Shown here: one piece after another, positions 1 to 8,533 of the stretch
Numbering within the stretch: position 1 is the first letter of the stretch
How the letters are laid out: every line of letters starts with the position of its first letter
DNA from: Desulfofustis sp.
GTDB lineage: Bacteria; Desulfobacterota; Desulfobulbia; Desulfobulbales; Desulfocapsaceae
Assembly (NCBI GenBank): GCA_013042475.1
Contig: JABDQA010000072.1
Coordinates: forward strand, 1 to 36,073
DNA: 36,073 bases
Direction of reading: 5' to 3'
The notes under the pieces: model-generated
What the model was told of the DNA's origin: nothing
The model's database searches: none
Seen by the model: the letters and a program-made list of their open reading frames with translations, nothing else
Position numbers and translations under genes: made by a program

Positions 1-824
1 TGTTCAGAGACAAGGCGGTGCGCCAGGCGATCGGTCTGGCCTTTGATTTTGAGTGGACCAACAAAACTCTGTTTTATGATCAATATGAGAGATCGGATTC
101 CTATTTTTCCAATTCCTATCTTGCCGCTACTGGACTGCCGTCGGATGAAGAACTTGAATTGTTGAACCCGTTGAAAGATCAGCTCCCCAATGAGGTGTTC
201 TCGGCTGAACTGCAACCGCCGACAACCGAAATCCCAGGTGGTCTTCGTACCAATTTAAGACAGGCCATGAAGCTGTTGCAAGAGGATGGGTGGAGCATGG
301 AAAACGGTGTGCTTCAAAAAGAGGGAGTTCGCCTCAGTTTTGAGATTATCTTAGTGTCTTCGACCTTTGAACGGGTTATGGCGGCATATACCGACAACCT
401 CAAGAAGATCGGTATCGAAGCCTCCTATCGTACAATTGATTCGGCGCTCTATACTGACAAGATCAATAACTTTGATTTCGATATGTGTGTCTTCGTCTTT
501 GGTCAATCGCAATCCCCCGGCAACGAACAGATCAATTTCTGGCACTCCAAATCGGCGAACCGTAAAGGTTCGAGAAACCTGGCTGGCATCCAAGACACGG
601 CAGTCGATACGCTGATCGACAAGATTATCTACGCACAAGATGGGAAATCTTTAACTACAGCGGCCAGGGCGCTTGATCGTGTTCTCTGGTACGGCTACTA
701 TGTGGTTCCAAACTGGTATCTGAGCGGTCATCGTCTTGCCTATCACAACAAGTTCGAGCTCCCTTCAACTTTGCCAACATATTATGATCACTTCTCTTTT
801 TTAATGACTTGGTGGCACCAGTGA
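1..824 (+). CDS. YejA-type extracellular peptide-binding protein (ABC transporter), 3' part only
   Basis: The reading frame is open from base 3, before the GTG that the ORF track uses as a start, so this is the C-terminal ~274 residues of a gene cut by the window edge. The frame begins FRDKAVRQAIGLAFDFEWTN, a run typical of family 5 solute-binding proteins (SBP_bac_5), and specifically of the YejA branch that delivers peptides such as microcin C to the YejBEF importer. It continues with 'AATGLPSDEELELL' and ends in a Trp-rich tail (TWWHQ), as in that branch. The protein would act in the periplasm. The permease and ATPase genes expected beside it are not downstream: the next gene is an unrelated cold-shock gene with its own promoter. 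Any transporter partners must lie upstream, outside the window. The family call is strong; the exact substrate is inferred. Confidence 0.85.
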   Translation, partial: FRDKAVRQAIGLAFDFEWTNKTLFYDQYERSDSYFSNSYLAATGLPSDEELELLNPLKDQLPNEVFSAELQPPTTEIPGGLRTNLRQAMKLLQEDGWSMENGVLQKEGVRLSFEIILVSSTFERVMAAYTDNLKKIGIEASYRTIDSALYTDKINNFDFDMCVFVFGQSQSPGNEQINFWHSKSANRKGSRNLAGIQDTAVDTLIDKIIYAQDGKSLTTAARALDRVLWYGYYVVPNWYLSGHRLAYHNKFELPSTLPTYYDHFSFLMTWWHQ

Positions 825-949
825 GGACGATCCCGGGGGCCGAACCGGGTGATGTGCAATACAACGCTATAGCCAAGAAAATCATTCTCCAGATTCTCGG
901 ATGTAGTCCTAACTTATTGTTCTGAGGTCGAAAATTTTTGTTTTTTTTC

Positions 950-978
950 TTGACGCCCTAAAAACCTGCTGCTACAGT
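950..978 (+). promoter_or_regulatory. sigma-70 type promoter of the cold-shock gene
   Basis: TTGACG (950-955), a 17-bp spacer, then TACAGT (973-978) preceded by TGC, giving an extended -10. A T-rich tract lies just upstream of the -35 box. Transcription would start near 985, leaving a leader of about 100 nt before the ATG at 1086. A long leader is common for cold-shock mRNAs, where it often controls stability and translation. Confidence 0.7.
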
Positions 979-1085
979 GCATCTAGATGCTCCGCTTGTT
1001 CGTGAGTATCTGTAATTTCAAGGGACTGGAGTCCCATGTTTGATTTGACGGCAAGACGCCGTCGCATTGTCGGGAGGAGATCAGA

Positions 1086-1301
1086 ATGTCGGAACGTGTG
1101 CAAGGCAAGGTGAAGTGGTTCAACGCAAGCAAAGGGTATGGATTTCTTGAAAGGCCGGATGGAGAAGCTGACGTCTTCGTGCATTTCAGCGCCATCCAGG
1201 GAGAGGGCTTTCGCACTCTTGAAGAAGGGGAGCCGGTCGAGTTTTCAGTTGCGCAAACAGACAAAGGGCTCCAGGCGGAAAATGTGGTAAAAGTCGGTTA
1301 A
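1086..1301 (+). CDS. csp: CspA-family cold-shock protein
   Basis: A 71-residue single cold-shock domain, the normal length for the family. It carries both nucleic-acid-binding motifs: RNP1 as KGYGFLER (near residues 16-23) and RNP2 as VFVHF (near 30-34), with the usual [10 protein letters not shown] start. The protein is a cytoplasmic single-stranded RNA/DNA binder, acting as an RNA chaperone or antiterminator. The start is supported by a GGGAGGAG ribosome site just upstream. The gene stands alone, with its own promoter and an intrinsic terminator. Which paralogue it is (cold-induced or constitutive) cannot be told from sequence. Confidence 0.95.
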   Translation: MSERVQGKVKWFNASKGYGFLERPDGEADVFVHFSAIQGEGFRTLEEGEPVEFSVAQTDKGLQAENVVKVG

Positions 1302-1323
1302 GCTCGGCGCACGCCGTCCCCAA

Positions 1324-1357
1324 CCCCGAGACGTCCGTTACGTCTTGGGGTTTTTTT
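1324..1357 (+). terminator. intrinsic terminator after the cold-shock gene
   Basis: The inverted repeat CCCCGAGACG / CGTCTTGGGG (one G-T pair), with a 7-base loop, is followed by seven T residues. It ends the csp transcript, so tsaE needs its own promoter or read-through. Confidence 0.85.
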
Positions 1358-1433
1358 ATTTTCTATCTACAATTGTAAGCTCCCCATACCAACTTGGTTA
1401 ACAAATTGTCTCAACCCCTGAACCTCAGGCTAC

Positions 1434-1907
1434 ATGAAAATTCTTTCCTCCTCGCTCGAGACGACAATAGATCTAGGTAAAAAACTTGGTTCAATCTGCG
1501 AACCTGGCGATGTGATTTGCCTGGCGGGCGATCTCGGTGCTGGTAAAACCACCATGGTCCAGGCAATTGCCGCCGGGGCAGGGGTTGATCATAAGGAATA
1601 TGTGAATAGCCCTACCTTCGCGATTCTTCATGAACACCATGGACGCATTCCCATTTATCACATGGATTTTTTCCGGCTTGGATCGAGTGATGATGTTGTT
1701 GAGCTGGGCCTGGAAGACTATTTTTATGGCGATGGATTGACGTTGATTGAATGGTTTGAAAGGGCCGGCGATTTAATCCCTGAATCTGTATTGGTGATAG
1801 AGTTGAACTATATGGATGAATTGACCAGAGAAATTTCGCTGTACAGTGACTCCCCCGGATGGCGGAAAAGAATTGACGATTTCGAGAACCTGGTCGGCCG
1901 CGGTTGA
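1434..1907 (+). CDS. tsaE: TsaE, ATPase of tRNA threonylcarbamoyladenosine (t6A37) synthesis
   Basis: A 157-residue P-loop protein of the usual TsaE length. Walker A is GDLGAGKTT (residues 32-40). The family signatures SPTFAI, 'PIYHMDFFRL' and EWFER follow in order. With TsaB and TsaD it supports transfer of threonylcarbamoyl to A37 of ANN-decoding tRNAs in the cytoplasm. TsaB and TsaD are not in the window. The ATG has no clear Shine-Dalgarno site. The following ycaO-like gene starts 107 bp later on the same strand, so the two could share a transcript, but nothing shows a functional link. Confidence 0.93.
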   Translation: MKILSSSLETTIDLGKKLGSICEPGDVICLAGDLGAGKTTMVQAIAAGAGVDHKEYVNSPTFAILHEHHGRIPIYHMDFFRLGSSDDVVELGLEDYFYGDGLTLIEWFERAGDLIPESVLVIELNYMDELTREISLYSDSPGWRKRIDDFENLVGRG

Positions 1908-2014
1908 TGCGGGCTCCTTCCCGACGCTTGTCTAAATCTGTTTCGAGATTAAATTGAAAGCGTCCGTCTTTCAAGCTGTTACCGCACCCTTAATAACTAC
2001 TGGCAGGAATTCCC

Positions 2015-3769
2015 ATGAGAAATAATTCGATACGTTTTCAAGATTGTCCCAAAACATTTACCCGCGATCAAGATAAGGCCCTGACTCCCGAACAGACCAT
2101 CGATAATTTCTATGAGCGTCTTGAACAGTTCGATATCAAAATTCTCAGCGAAGTTAAAAGGATTGATAATGGACGACTCGATATCCCCGTCTATTTCAGT
2201 GTCTGCACCGACGAAGCCAGGTCGCTGACCGGCACCAAAAAGCAGATGGGTAAGGGGGCCTCACCGATCCAGTCAAAAGCATCCGCCTGTATGGAACTGG
2301 CCGAGCGTTTTTCCTTTTTTGCTTTCAAGGCCGATGAGAAGAATTTTGTCCGTGGAGATTATAGCTCCCTTAAAGATCAGGGCTATCCACTGTTGCCAAG
2401 TTCTTATCTTTTGAAATCGGTAGAAGATACGAAATTGACCGATGAGAAGGTGGAGCTGCTTCTGGAAGGGATACCACTACAGTGGACCTGGGCAACGAAC
2501 ATAAGTCGTGGCGAGCAAGTTTTAATTCCCTTTTCCTGGTTTTATGCGATCAATGAATTTAATGGTCCATCTGCCGGGAATACAATCGAGGAAGCGGCCC
2601 TGCAGGGAATAAGCGAGATAGTCGAGCGGCATGTCTGCTCCCTGATCAATCAATACGAGACTGAAACTCCGGCTATCGATTTGGCAACCATAAATGACCC
2701 GGTGGCCCGGGATTTGCTCGACAAATTTGAGAAAAACAATATCGAGCTCTACCTCAATGATTTCAGCCTCGACACCGGCATGTGCAGCGTCGGAGCGTTG
2801 GCCATTGACCGTTCAACTTTCCCGCAACTCAGCGAAATCGTCTATACCGCAGGCACCACTCCGGGACCTGATAAGGCAATAATTCGAGCGATCACCGAAG
2901 TGGCGCAATTGGCGGGAGATTTCAACACCGGTGCCAATTACGTTGCGTCCGGTCTGCCTAAACCGTTGAGTATGGAGGAGGTACGTTATCTCACCAAAAC
3001 TGGCAAAAACATTGCGGTGGCTGAGATGAATGACCTCGGCGACGATAACATGAAAGTTGAGTTGGAACGCAGTATCGACGCGTTGAGAGCAATCGATATG
3101 GAAATATTCATGATCGATGTAACTCATCCGCGTCTGCGAATACCGGCGCTCTACACAATCGTTCCGGGAGCCCATTTCCGAGAGCGTTCAAGGCGTCGAG
3201 ACGCAGGATTGTTCGCTGCCAAACTGCTCAATGAATTGGTAGAAGAGCCCTGGCTGTTTGAAGCAAAACTCCAGGAGATGGAACAGCTTCTGCCCGAATC
3301 ATACTACCTCTCGTTCTATCGGGGAATAAGCGATTACAATGGAGGCGCCCCTGAAGAAGCACTCGCCTCTTTTGACATGGCCTTGGAACAGGATCCTGAA
3401 ACAGAGGACCTGCCGTATATTTATTCGTATCAAGGCAATTGTCTCAAAGATCTGCAGCGTTATGACGAAGCCATCGAGGTTCTTAAACGTGGCTGCGATG
3501 AAGATGATGAGCGCGAAGATCTGCATAATCTGCTGGGATTCTGTTATTTCAAGAAAGAGGATTACAAGACGGCAATCTCGCATTTCGAGCGGGCGGTGCA
3601 TCTGAATCCTGCCTCGGCAATGGATTATGCCAACCTCGGAGTGAACCACAACCGGCTTGGTAATAGTGAGGAGGCGATTCGATTTTTTACCCTGGCGCTT
3701 ACACTGGATCCGTCGATTGAATTTGCCCAAGCCCAATTGGAGGAACTTTCCCACGGTCAGGAAAATTAA
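2015..3769 (+). CDS. YcaO-domain protein with C-terminal TPR repeats
   Basis: 584 residues. Residues ~60-400 are a YcaO domain, the ATP-dependent fold that activates amide backbones. The ATP/Mg-binding helices are visible as MGKGASPIQSKASACMELAER (about 78-98) and SAGNT...GISEIVER (about 186-205). From ~425 to 580 there are four TPR units ending in patterns such as 'DPE' and 'LNPA'. The length is close to E. coli YcaO (586), which also carries a helical TPR-like C-terminus and has been linked to RimO-dependent methylthiolation of ribosomal protein S12. The Pro-rich (PxPxP) tail of azoline-forming YcaO enzymes is absent, and no TfuA, E1-like partner or precursor peptide is visible nearby, so a RiPP role is not supported. 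It ends only 5 bp before cbiG, suggesting co-expression with cobalamin synthesis. Substrate unknown. Confidence 0.85.
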   Translation: MRNNSIRFQDCPKTFTRDQDKALTPEQTIDNFYERLEQFDIKILSEVKRIDNGRLDIPVYFSVCTDEARSLTGTKKQMGKGASPIQSKASACMELAERFSFFAFKADEKNFVRGDYSSLKDQGYPLLPSSYLLKSVEDTKLTDEKVELLLEGIPLQWTWATNISRGEQVLIPFSWFYAINEFNGPSAGNTIEEAALQGISEIVERHVCSLINQYETETPAIDLATINDPVARDLLDKFEKNNIELYLNDFSLDTGMCSVGALAIDRSTFPQLSEIVYTAGTTPGPDKAIIRAITEVAQLAGDFNTGANYVASGLPKPLSMEEVRYLTKTGKNIAVAEMNDLGDDNMKVELERSIDALRAIDMEIFMIDVTHPRLRIPALYTIVPGAHFRERSRRRDAGLFAAKLLNELVEEPWLFEAKLQEMEQLLPESYYLSFYRGISDYNGGAPEEALASFDMALEQDPETEDLPYIYSYQGNCLKDLQRYDEAIEVLKRGCDEDDEREDLHNLLGFCYFKKEDYKTAISHFERAVHLNPASAMDYANLGVNHNRLGNSEEAIRFFTLALTLDPSIEFAQAQLEELSHGQEN

Positions 3770-3774
3770 GAGCC

Positions 3775-4758
3775 ATGCCAAAAATCGCAATTCTGGCAGC
3801 CACGTCATCGGGGAGGGAAATCGCTCTGCTCCTCAATAAGGAACTGCCCGGATCCGAGCTCATTGATACTACGCTTGGCGTGAGAAAGGCTCTGGAGACG
3901 GCCTGGCACTCCTTTGACTCGATTATTTGTGTAATGGCTACCGGCATCGCAGTGAGATGCGTAAGCGGTTTATGCCGAAGTAAATATTACGATCCCTGTA
4001 TAGTAGTCGTGGACGAACGGGGGGGCCATGCAATCAGCCTCCTCTCTGGCCATATCGGGGGAGCAAACCTACTTGCTGAAAAAGTAGCTGAGATTTCTGG
4101 GGGAACCGCGGTTATCACCACAGCCTCGGATGTTACCGGCCACACTGCGGTGGATCTCTGGGCAGTGGAAGCAAACCTCACCGTGGTGAATCCAGACAAA
4201 ATTGCCTCTACCTCTGCAAAACTGATTCAACAGGGATTTCTAAAGGTTTACCAGCCGTCCGATTTCATAAATTCATTTCCCAAAGACTTTCACCCGTGTA
4301 CAAAACAGCAAGATGCTGATATAGTCATCGCCCTGGTCCCTGATACGGAGTCAGGGCTGAAGCTGATCCCGCGTGTACGATATATTGGGTTCGGCTGCAG
4401 GAGGGGGACCACAATCAATGAATTTAGACAGGCCATAGCCGATTTGGAAACGCAAGACGGTCTCGATCTAAGAAGTGTGGGAGGCGCCGCCAGCATAGAT
4501 TTAAAAAATGATGAACAAGGGCTGCTTGAATTGGCTGCCCTGTTCAATTGGCCGCTTCGTTTTTTCACTAAAGAACAGATCGGCTCTGTGCCCGGAAGCG
4601 AAAAATCTGAGATCGTACATCGGAAGATAGGTGTTTTCGGAGTCTGTGAATCGGCGGCCATTCTGGCCGCATCTGGCAAAAACCAAAGCGGCCGACTTAT
4701 TATTAAGAAGAGGAAATGGGAACGCATAACGGCAGCGGTGGCGGAAACCAAATATTGA
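3775..4758 (+). CDS. cbiG: CbiG, cobalt-precorrin-5A hydrolase
   Basis: 327 residues with all three CbiG regions: an N-terminal part beginning MPKIAILAATSSG, the conserved centre 'HAISLLSGHIGGANLLAEKV' followed by TTASDVTG, and the C-terminal 'YIGFGCRRGTT' segment. In the anaerobic route CbiG opens the lactone of cobalt-precorrin-5A and releases acetaldehyde. The ATG is 5 bp after the YcaO stop, preceded by a short AAGAG. The 3' end overlaps the predicted start of cobJ by 43 nt, which implies translational coupling. CbiG defines the early-cobalt-insertion (anaerobic) pathway. Confidence 0.95.
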   Translation: MPKIAILAATSSGREIALLLNKELPGSELIDTTLGVRKALETAWHSFDSIICVMATGIAVRCVSGLCRSKYYDPCIVVVDERGGHAISLLSGHIGGANLLAEKVAEISGGTAVITTASDVTGHTAVDLWAVEANLTVVNPDKIASTSAKLIQQGFLKVYQPSDFINSFPKDFHPCTKQQDADIVIALVPDTESGLKLIPRVRYIGFGCRRGTTINEFRQAIADLETQDGLDLRSVGGAASIDLKNDEQGLLELAALFNWPLRFFTKEQIGSVPGSEKSEIVHRKIGVFGVCESAAILAASGKNQSGRLIIKKRKWERITAAVAETKY

Positions 4759-5492
4759 GTGTGGTGGGCACCGGCCCGGGAGACTTGGATTACTTGATCC
4801 CAGCTGCCCGCAAGGAGCTGGAGATGGCCGACGTTGTGGTCGGCTACCGTACTTATCTTGAGCTGATCCATGAGATTATCGACGGCAAGGAAACGGTATC
4901 TTCGGCGATGATGCAGGAAGTCGATCGAGTCGGACAGGCTCTTGATCTGGCCGAGCAAGGCAGACACGTGGTCCTCGTGTCAGGCGGCGATCCCGGCATC
5001 TACGCCATGGCCGGGCTGGTCTATGAGGTGGCAGGGCTGCGCGCCAGCAAAGTAGAAATTCGAGTCGTGGCTGGAATTGCAGCTCTCAATAGCTGTGCCG
5101 AACGCCTCGGTGCGCCTCTGATGCACGATTTTGCCACGATAAGCCTATCCGATCTGCTGACCCCTTGGGAAGTGATTGAAAAAAGAATACAGGCCGCAAC
5201 GGAAGCTGATTTTGTCCTGGTAATCTATAATCCACGCTCAAAAAAGCGGGACTGGCAGCTGACCAGAGCAATTGAAATCATGCGATCCGTTCGTGCACCA
5301 ACCACCCCGGTTGGCATGGTTCGCGGCGCCACTCGGGAAAACGAGCAGGTGAGTATCTCCACTCTGGAGACCTTCAAACCCTCGGATGCCGACATGCAGA
5401 CCACCGTGATCATAGGAAATTCGGCAACCTTCATCAATGACGGCAAGATGATTACACCGCGAGGCTACAGCGATAAATATCAATTATCCTGA
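4716..5492 (+). CDS. cobJ: CobJ/CbiH, precorrin-3B or cobalt-factor III C17-methyltransferase
   Basis: A 258-residue tetrapyrrole methylase. SAM-binding signatures are visible: VGTGPGD near the start, VSGGDPGIYAMAG in the middle, and VVAGIAALN and VIYNPRSKKRDWQL further on. It performs the C17 methylation and ring contraction of the corrin macrocycle. With CbiG next door, the anaerobic CbiH role is the natural reading. The ATG at 4716 has AAGAAGAGG very close upstream and overlaps cbiG. A TTG at 4755, overlapping the cbiG stop with GGCGG upstream, is an alternative that would remove 13 Gly/Asn-rich residues and leave the methylase core intact. Confidence 0.94.
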   Translation: MGTHNGSGGGNQILSVVGTGPGDLDYLIPAARKELEMADVVVGYRTYLELIHEIIDGKETVSSAMMQEVDRVGQALDLAEQGRHVVLVSGGDPGIYAMAGLVYEVAGLRASKVEIRVVAGIAALNSCAERLGAPLMHDFATISLSDLLTPWEVIEKRIQAATEADFVLVIYNPRSKKRDWQLTRAIEIMRSVRAPTTPVGMVRGATRENEQVSISTLETFKPSDADMQTTVIIGNSATFINDGKMITPRGYSDKYQLS

Positions 5493-5496
5493 GACG

Positions 5497-6075
5497 GTGG
5501 AAATTTATCTTCTTCGACATGGACAGACTTTGCAACCCGGCACCTACACCGGAAGCACGAATGTGGAACTGTCAGCCGAGGGAAGGCGGCAGATTGCTGC
5601 CCTGTCTCCATTTCTTCAATCCATCAAATTTGATAACTGTTTCTGCAGTCCCCTCATCCGTTGCGTTCAAACGCTGAGTCTTCTGGAGGTCGATTCTGAC
5701 CCCATATTTGATGAAAGTCTGAAAGAAATCGATTTCGGTTCCTGGGAAGGTCTCAGTTTCGAGCAGGTTCATAAAGATTTTCCCGATCAGCTGGCCGACT
5801 GGGGCAGGGAAGGCGGGGAATTCAGCTTTCCCGGTGGAGAAATGATCAGAGTCTTTAATTCAAGGGTTACTGGCTGGTTAGACAACTTGCTGACAAAAGA
5901 GTTTAATCGTGTTTTGATCGTAGCCCATGGTGGGGTGATACGCATCGCTATCTGTCATCTTCTCGGCATCGATACGGCCCGGGCTTTTGCTTTTAACCCG
6001 ATGGAGGGGAGGGTTGCGATGGTACACGTGGTTGATGGCTTCGGTCAGCTGGAAATGTTGAACTGCATAGATTGA
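5497..6075 (+). CDS. cobC: CobC-like histidine phosphatase (alpha-ribazole-5'-phosphate phosphatase)
   Basis: 192 residues of the histidine phosphatase superfamily. The phosphohistidine motif is LRHGQT (residues 6-11), followed by CSPLIRCVQT, the acid region 'EIDFGSWEGLSF', and the second catalytic histidine in AHGGVIR. CobC removes the phosphate from alpha-ribazole phosphate or adenosylcobalamin phosphate in the last loop-assembly steps. Superfamily membership is certain. The specific role rests on its place between cobJ and cobU. The start is a GTG four bases after the cobJ stop. Confidence 0.88.
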   Translation: MEIYLLRHGQTLQPGTYTGSTNVELSAEGRRQIAALSPFLQSIKFDNCFCSPLIRCVQTLSLLEVDSDPIFDESLKEIDFGSWEGLSFEQVHKDFPDQLADWGREGGEFSFPGGEMIRVFNSRVTGWLDNLLTKEFNRVLIVAHGGVIRIAICHLLGIDTARAFAFNPMEGRVAMVHVVDGFGQLEMLNCID

Positions 6076-6084
6076 TAGAGAGAA

Positions 6085-6621
6085 ATGGGAAGAATTATCC
6101 TGATCACTGGCGGCGCAAGGAGCGGTAAAAGTCATTTTGCTCTTCAAAGTGGAGAAAAATTATCAGGCAGCCACTGCTTCATTGCCACCTGCCCGGCCGT
6201 GGATGAGGAAATGGCAGAACGCATCGAAAGGCACAGGAAAGAACGTAGCGCGCAAATCTGGGAGACGATCGAGGAGCCGCTCAATATCGACGAGGTACTG
6301 GTTGAAGGTACCCATGAAGTATATTTGGTGGATTGTCTGACCCTATGGATCAATAATCTTTTAGAGCAGTGTGCAGCAAAAAGCATTGACTGCAGCGAGT
6401 CGTTCCTTGGCACCAAAGCCGAACGAATCGTGAGAACCGTCGAGATGATAGATGCAACGGTCATATTCGTCACCAACGAGGTGGGCATGGGGATCGTACC
6501 CGGCAATGCCCTGGCCCGGCGCTACCGGGACCTTGTGGGGCTGTGCAACAGGCTTGTCGCGGGGGCGGCATCAGAAGTCGTGCTGGTGAGTTGCGGTCTG
6601 CCAATCTATCTAAAAAAATAA
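6085..6621 (+). CDS. cobU: CobU, adenosylcobinamide kinase / adenosylcobinamide-phosphate guanylyltransferase
   Basis: 178 residues, the standard length. The P-loop is GGARSGKS (9-16). The guanylylated-histidine region is ERHRKER (His50). Further signatures are DCLTLWINNLL and NEVGMGIVP. The bifunctional enzyme phosphorylates adenosylcobinamide and converts it to adenosylcobinamide-GDP, the activated acceptor used by CobS. The ATG at 6085 follows the cobC stop by 9 bp, with an AGAGAGAAA ribosome site. All family motifs are intact. Confidence 0.96.
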   Translation: MGRIILITGGARSGKSHFALQSGEKLSGSHCFIATCPAVDEEMAERIERHRKERSAQIWETIEEPLNIDEVLVEGTHEVYLVDCLTLWINNLLEQCAAKSIDCSESFLGTKAERIVRTVEMIDATVIFVTNEVGMGIVPGNALARRYRDLVGLCNRLVAGAASEVVLVSCGLPIYLKK

Positions 6622-6640
6622 TTCAACAAGGATACCGTTG

Positions 6641-7708
6641 ATGAACCTTCTGGAACAAACCTGTAAGGAAATATTTCCCCAGGACAGTGAGTATCGCGAC
6701 AAGGCCGAAGCACGCCTCGAGCAACTCACCATGCCGCATTGGGCACTTGGCGACATCATGGATCTGGCCGTTGATCTGGCCGGAATGACGCGGTCCATGA
6801 CGCCGGATGTAGAGAAGAAAGTAATTGTTACCATGACAGGCGATCATGGGGTCGTGGCCGAGGGCGTCAGTAAGTTTCCCGCTGAGGTGACCCCCCAGAT
6901 GGTCTACAACATTATCTCCGGAGGTGCCGGCATCAATGCTTTGGCCACTCAGGCTGGCACCGATATTGTGGTCGTCGACATGGGTGTTGATGCTGATTTA
7001 TCCGATCTCTCGAAAGCTGGAAATTTCATCTCCAGAAAAATAGCCCCCGGTACCAATAACATTGCTATTGGCCCCGCCATGAGTATTGCCAATGCAAGAA
7101 AAGCGCTGGAAACTGGAATCGAAATAGCTTCTGATTTGGCAAACTCCTACGATGTTTTTGGCACCGGGGAGATGGGTATCGGCAATACCACACCAAGCAG
7201 CGCCATCGCCGCAGTTATCACCGGTCAGTCAGTCAGTGACCTAACCGGCCGGGGAACAGGGCTTGATGATGAGCAGCTGCAGAAAAAAATAGCCATTATC
7301 GATAAGATCCTGGAGGTTAACAAGCCTGATTCTCAAAGCGGCTTGGATATCTTGGCGAAAATCGGCGGTTATGAAATTGGCGGGATTGCCGGTCTGATTC
7401 TCGGGGCCGCTGCTCACCAGAAACCTGTAGTGGTTGATGGCTTTATTTCAACCGCCGGCGCTTTAATAGCCTATAAGCTTGAACCTTTTGTCAGGGATTA
7501 TATCATTTGTTCGCATCGATCGGTTGAACCTGGTCATAAATTTATGCAGGAGACTCTGGGATGCGCCAGGCCGCTTCTCGATCTCAACTTCCGGCTCGGG
7601 GAGGGGACCGGTGCCGCACTCGCCATGAACATAGTCGAAGCAGCGCGCAGGGTACTCACCGATGTCGCGACATTTGAAGAGGCAGCAGTTGCCCAGGCAG
7701 ACAAATAA
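6641..7708 (+). CDS. cobT: CobT, nicotinate-nucleotide-dimethylbenzimidazole phosphoribosyltransferase
   Basis: 355 residues from the ATG at 6641. The ORF track starts one codon earlier at a TTG, but an AAGGA site lies 8 nt before the ATG, which I prefer. Conserved parts include TGDHGVV, the substrate loop GTGEMGIGNTTPSSAI, and the catalytic Glu in RLGEGTGAAL (about Glu321). CobT activates the lower-ligand base as alpha-ribazole phosphate. Whether the base is dimethylbenzimidazole or another benzimidazole/purine cannot be read from the sequence; no bza genes are in the window. Confidence 0.96.
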   Translation: MNLLEQTCKEIFPQDSEYRDKAEARLEQLTMPHWALGDIMDLAVDLAGMTRSMTPDVEKKVIVTMTGDHGVVAEGVSKFPAEVTPQMVYNIISGGAGINALATQAGTDIVVVDMGVDADLSDLSKAGNFISRKIAPGTNNIAIGPAMSIANARKALETGIEIASDLANSYDVFGTGEMGIGNTTPSSAIAAVITGQSVSDLTGRGTGLDDEQLQKKIAIIDKILEVNKPDSQSGLDILAKIGGYEIGGIAGLILGAAAHQKPVVVDGFISTAGALIAYKLEPFVRDYIICSHRSVEPGHKFMQETLGCARPLLDLNFRLGEGTGAALAMNIVEAARRVLTDVATFEEAAVAQADK

Positions 7709-7735
7709 GCGCACCTTTGCATCAATGCGGAAAAG

Positions 7736-8509
7736 ATGAGCAATCTACAGACAGCCATACACCACCCGCTGCGATCTTTTGGTGCAGCCATGAGCTTTCT
7801 GACCGTCTTTCCGGGATTTACAAAAGGCGGTCAGGAGCAGGACAATTTTGGAGCAGCTCTTTATTACTTTACCCTTGCAGGGTTCTTGTTGGGCTGTTGC
7901 GCAGCGTTCTGTGGTTTAGTGCTTCAAAACGTTGCCTCCCCGCTGGTCACATCCGTTGCCCTGGCGATTATACTGTCATCACTCTCCGGTTTTCTCCACC
8001 TGGACGGCCTTGCTGACACTGCTGATGGTTTCCTCAGCGCCAGGGACCGCGAAAGAAGTTTGGAAATAATGAAGGACAGCCGGATCGGTGTCATGGGTGC
8101 GGCGTTGCTTCTTTCCGTCCTGCTTCTGAAATCCGCAGCTCTCTTTTCCATTGGCCCGCAGAAATTGACAGGAGCGCTCATATGTTCAGCTGCAGCAGGG
8201 CGAACGGCCATGGTCATTGTCATCTATTTTCTGCCATATGCTCGCGCCGAAGGAGGATTGGGGCAGCTTTTTATATTGGATGAATGTGGTTATATGGCTC
8301 CATTGATCTCCAGTCTGCTGCTACTCTTCATAATTGCTGTTCTGTTGCCGGCAAAAATGGTTGTGATCATCTGTGTATTTCTTCTGTTGCTGATTGTCTT
8401 TTCATTGTGGTGTATCCGCAAAATAGGCGGATTTACAGGAGACACACTCGGCTGCCTCTGTGAGGTTATGGAGACGGGAATACTTCTTGGAGTGGGGTTA
8501 AATTTCTAA
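7736..8509 (+). CDS. cobS: CobS, adenosylcobinamide-GDP ribazoletransferase
   Basis: A 257-residue integral membrane protein. The signature HLDGLADTADGF and the following 'IMKDSRIGVMGAALL' are diagnostic. Several hydrophobic helices are evident, notably residues ~45-95, ~115-150 and ~185-225. It joins adenosylcobinamide-GDP to alpha-ribazole (or its phosphate) at the inner membrane, completing the coenzyme. The gene follows cobT by 27 bp. Confidence 0.95.
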   Translation: MSNLQTAIHHPLRSFGAAMSFLTVFPGFTKGGQEQDNFGAALYYFTLAGFLLGCCAAFCGLVLQNVASPLVTSVALAIILSSLSGFLHLDGLADTADGFLSARDRERSLEIMKDSRIGVMGAALLLSVLLLKSAALFSIGPQKLTGALICSAAAGRTAMVIVIYFLPYARAEGGLGQLFILDECGYMAPLISSLLLLFIIAVLLPAKMVVIICVFLLLLIVFSLWCIRKIGGFTGDTLGCLCEVMETGILLGVGLNF

Positions 8510-8533
8510 TTTTTTTTCCGGTAGGTGGCTGAA

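Noticed and set aside
829-848. CCCGG/CCGGG inverted repeat after the YejA-like gene as a terminator
   Set aside because: Only a 5-bp stem and no following T-run.
2015-3769. YcaO protein as an azoline-forming RiPP cyclodehydratase
   Set aside because: No PxPxP C-terminus, no E1-like/ocin-ThiF or TfuA partner, and no small precursor gene in the flanking DNA.
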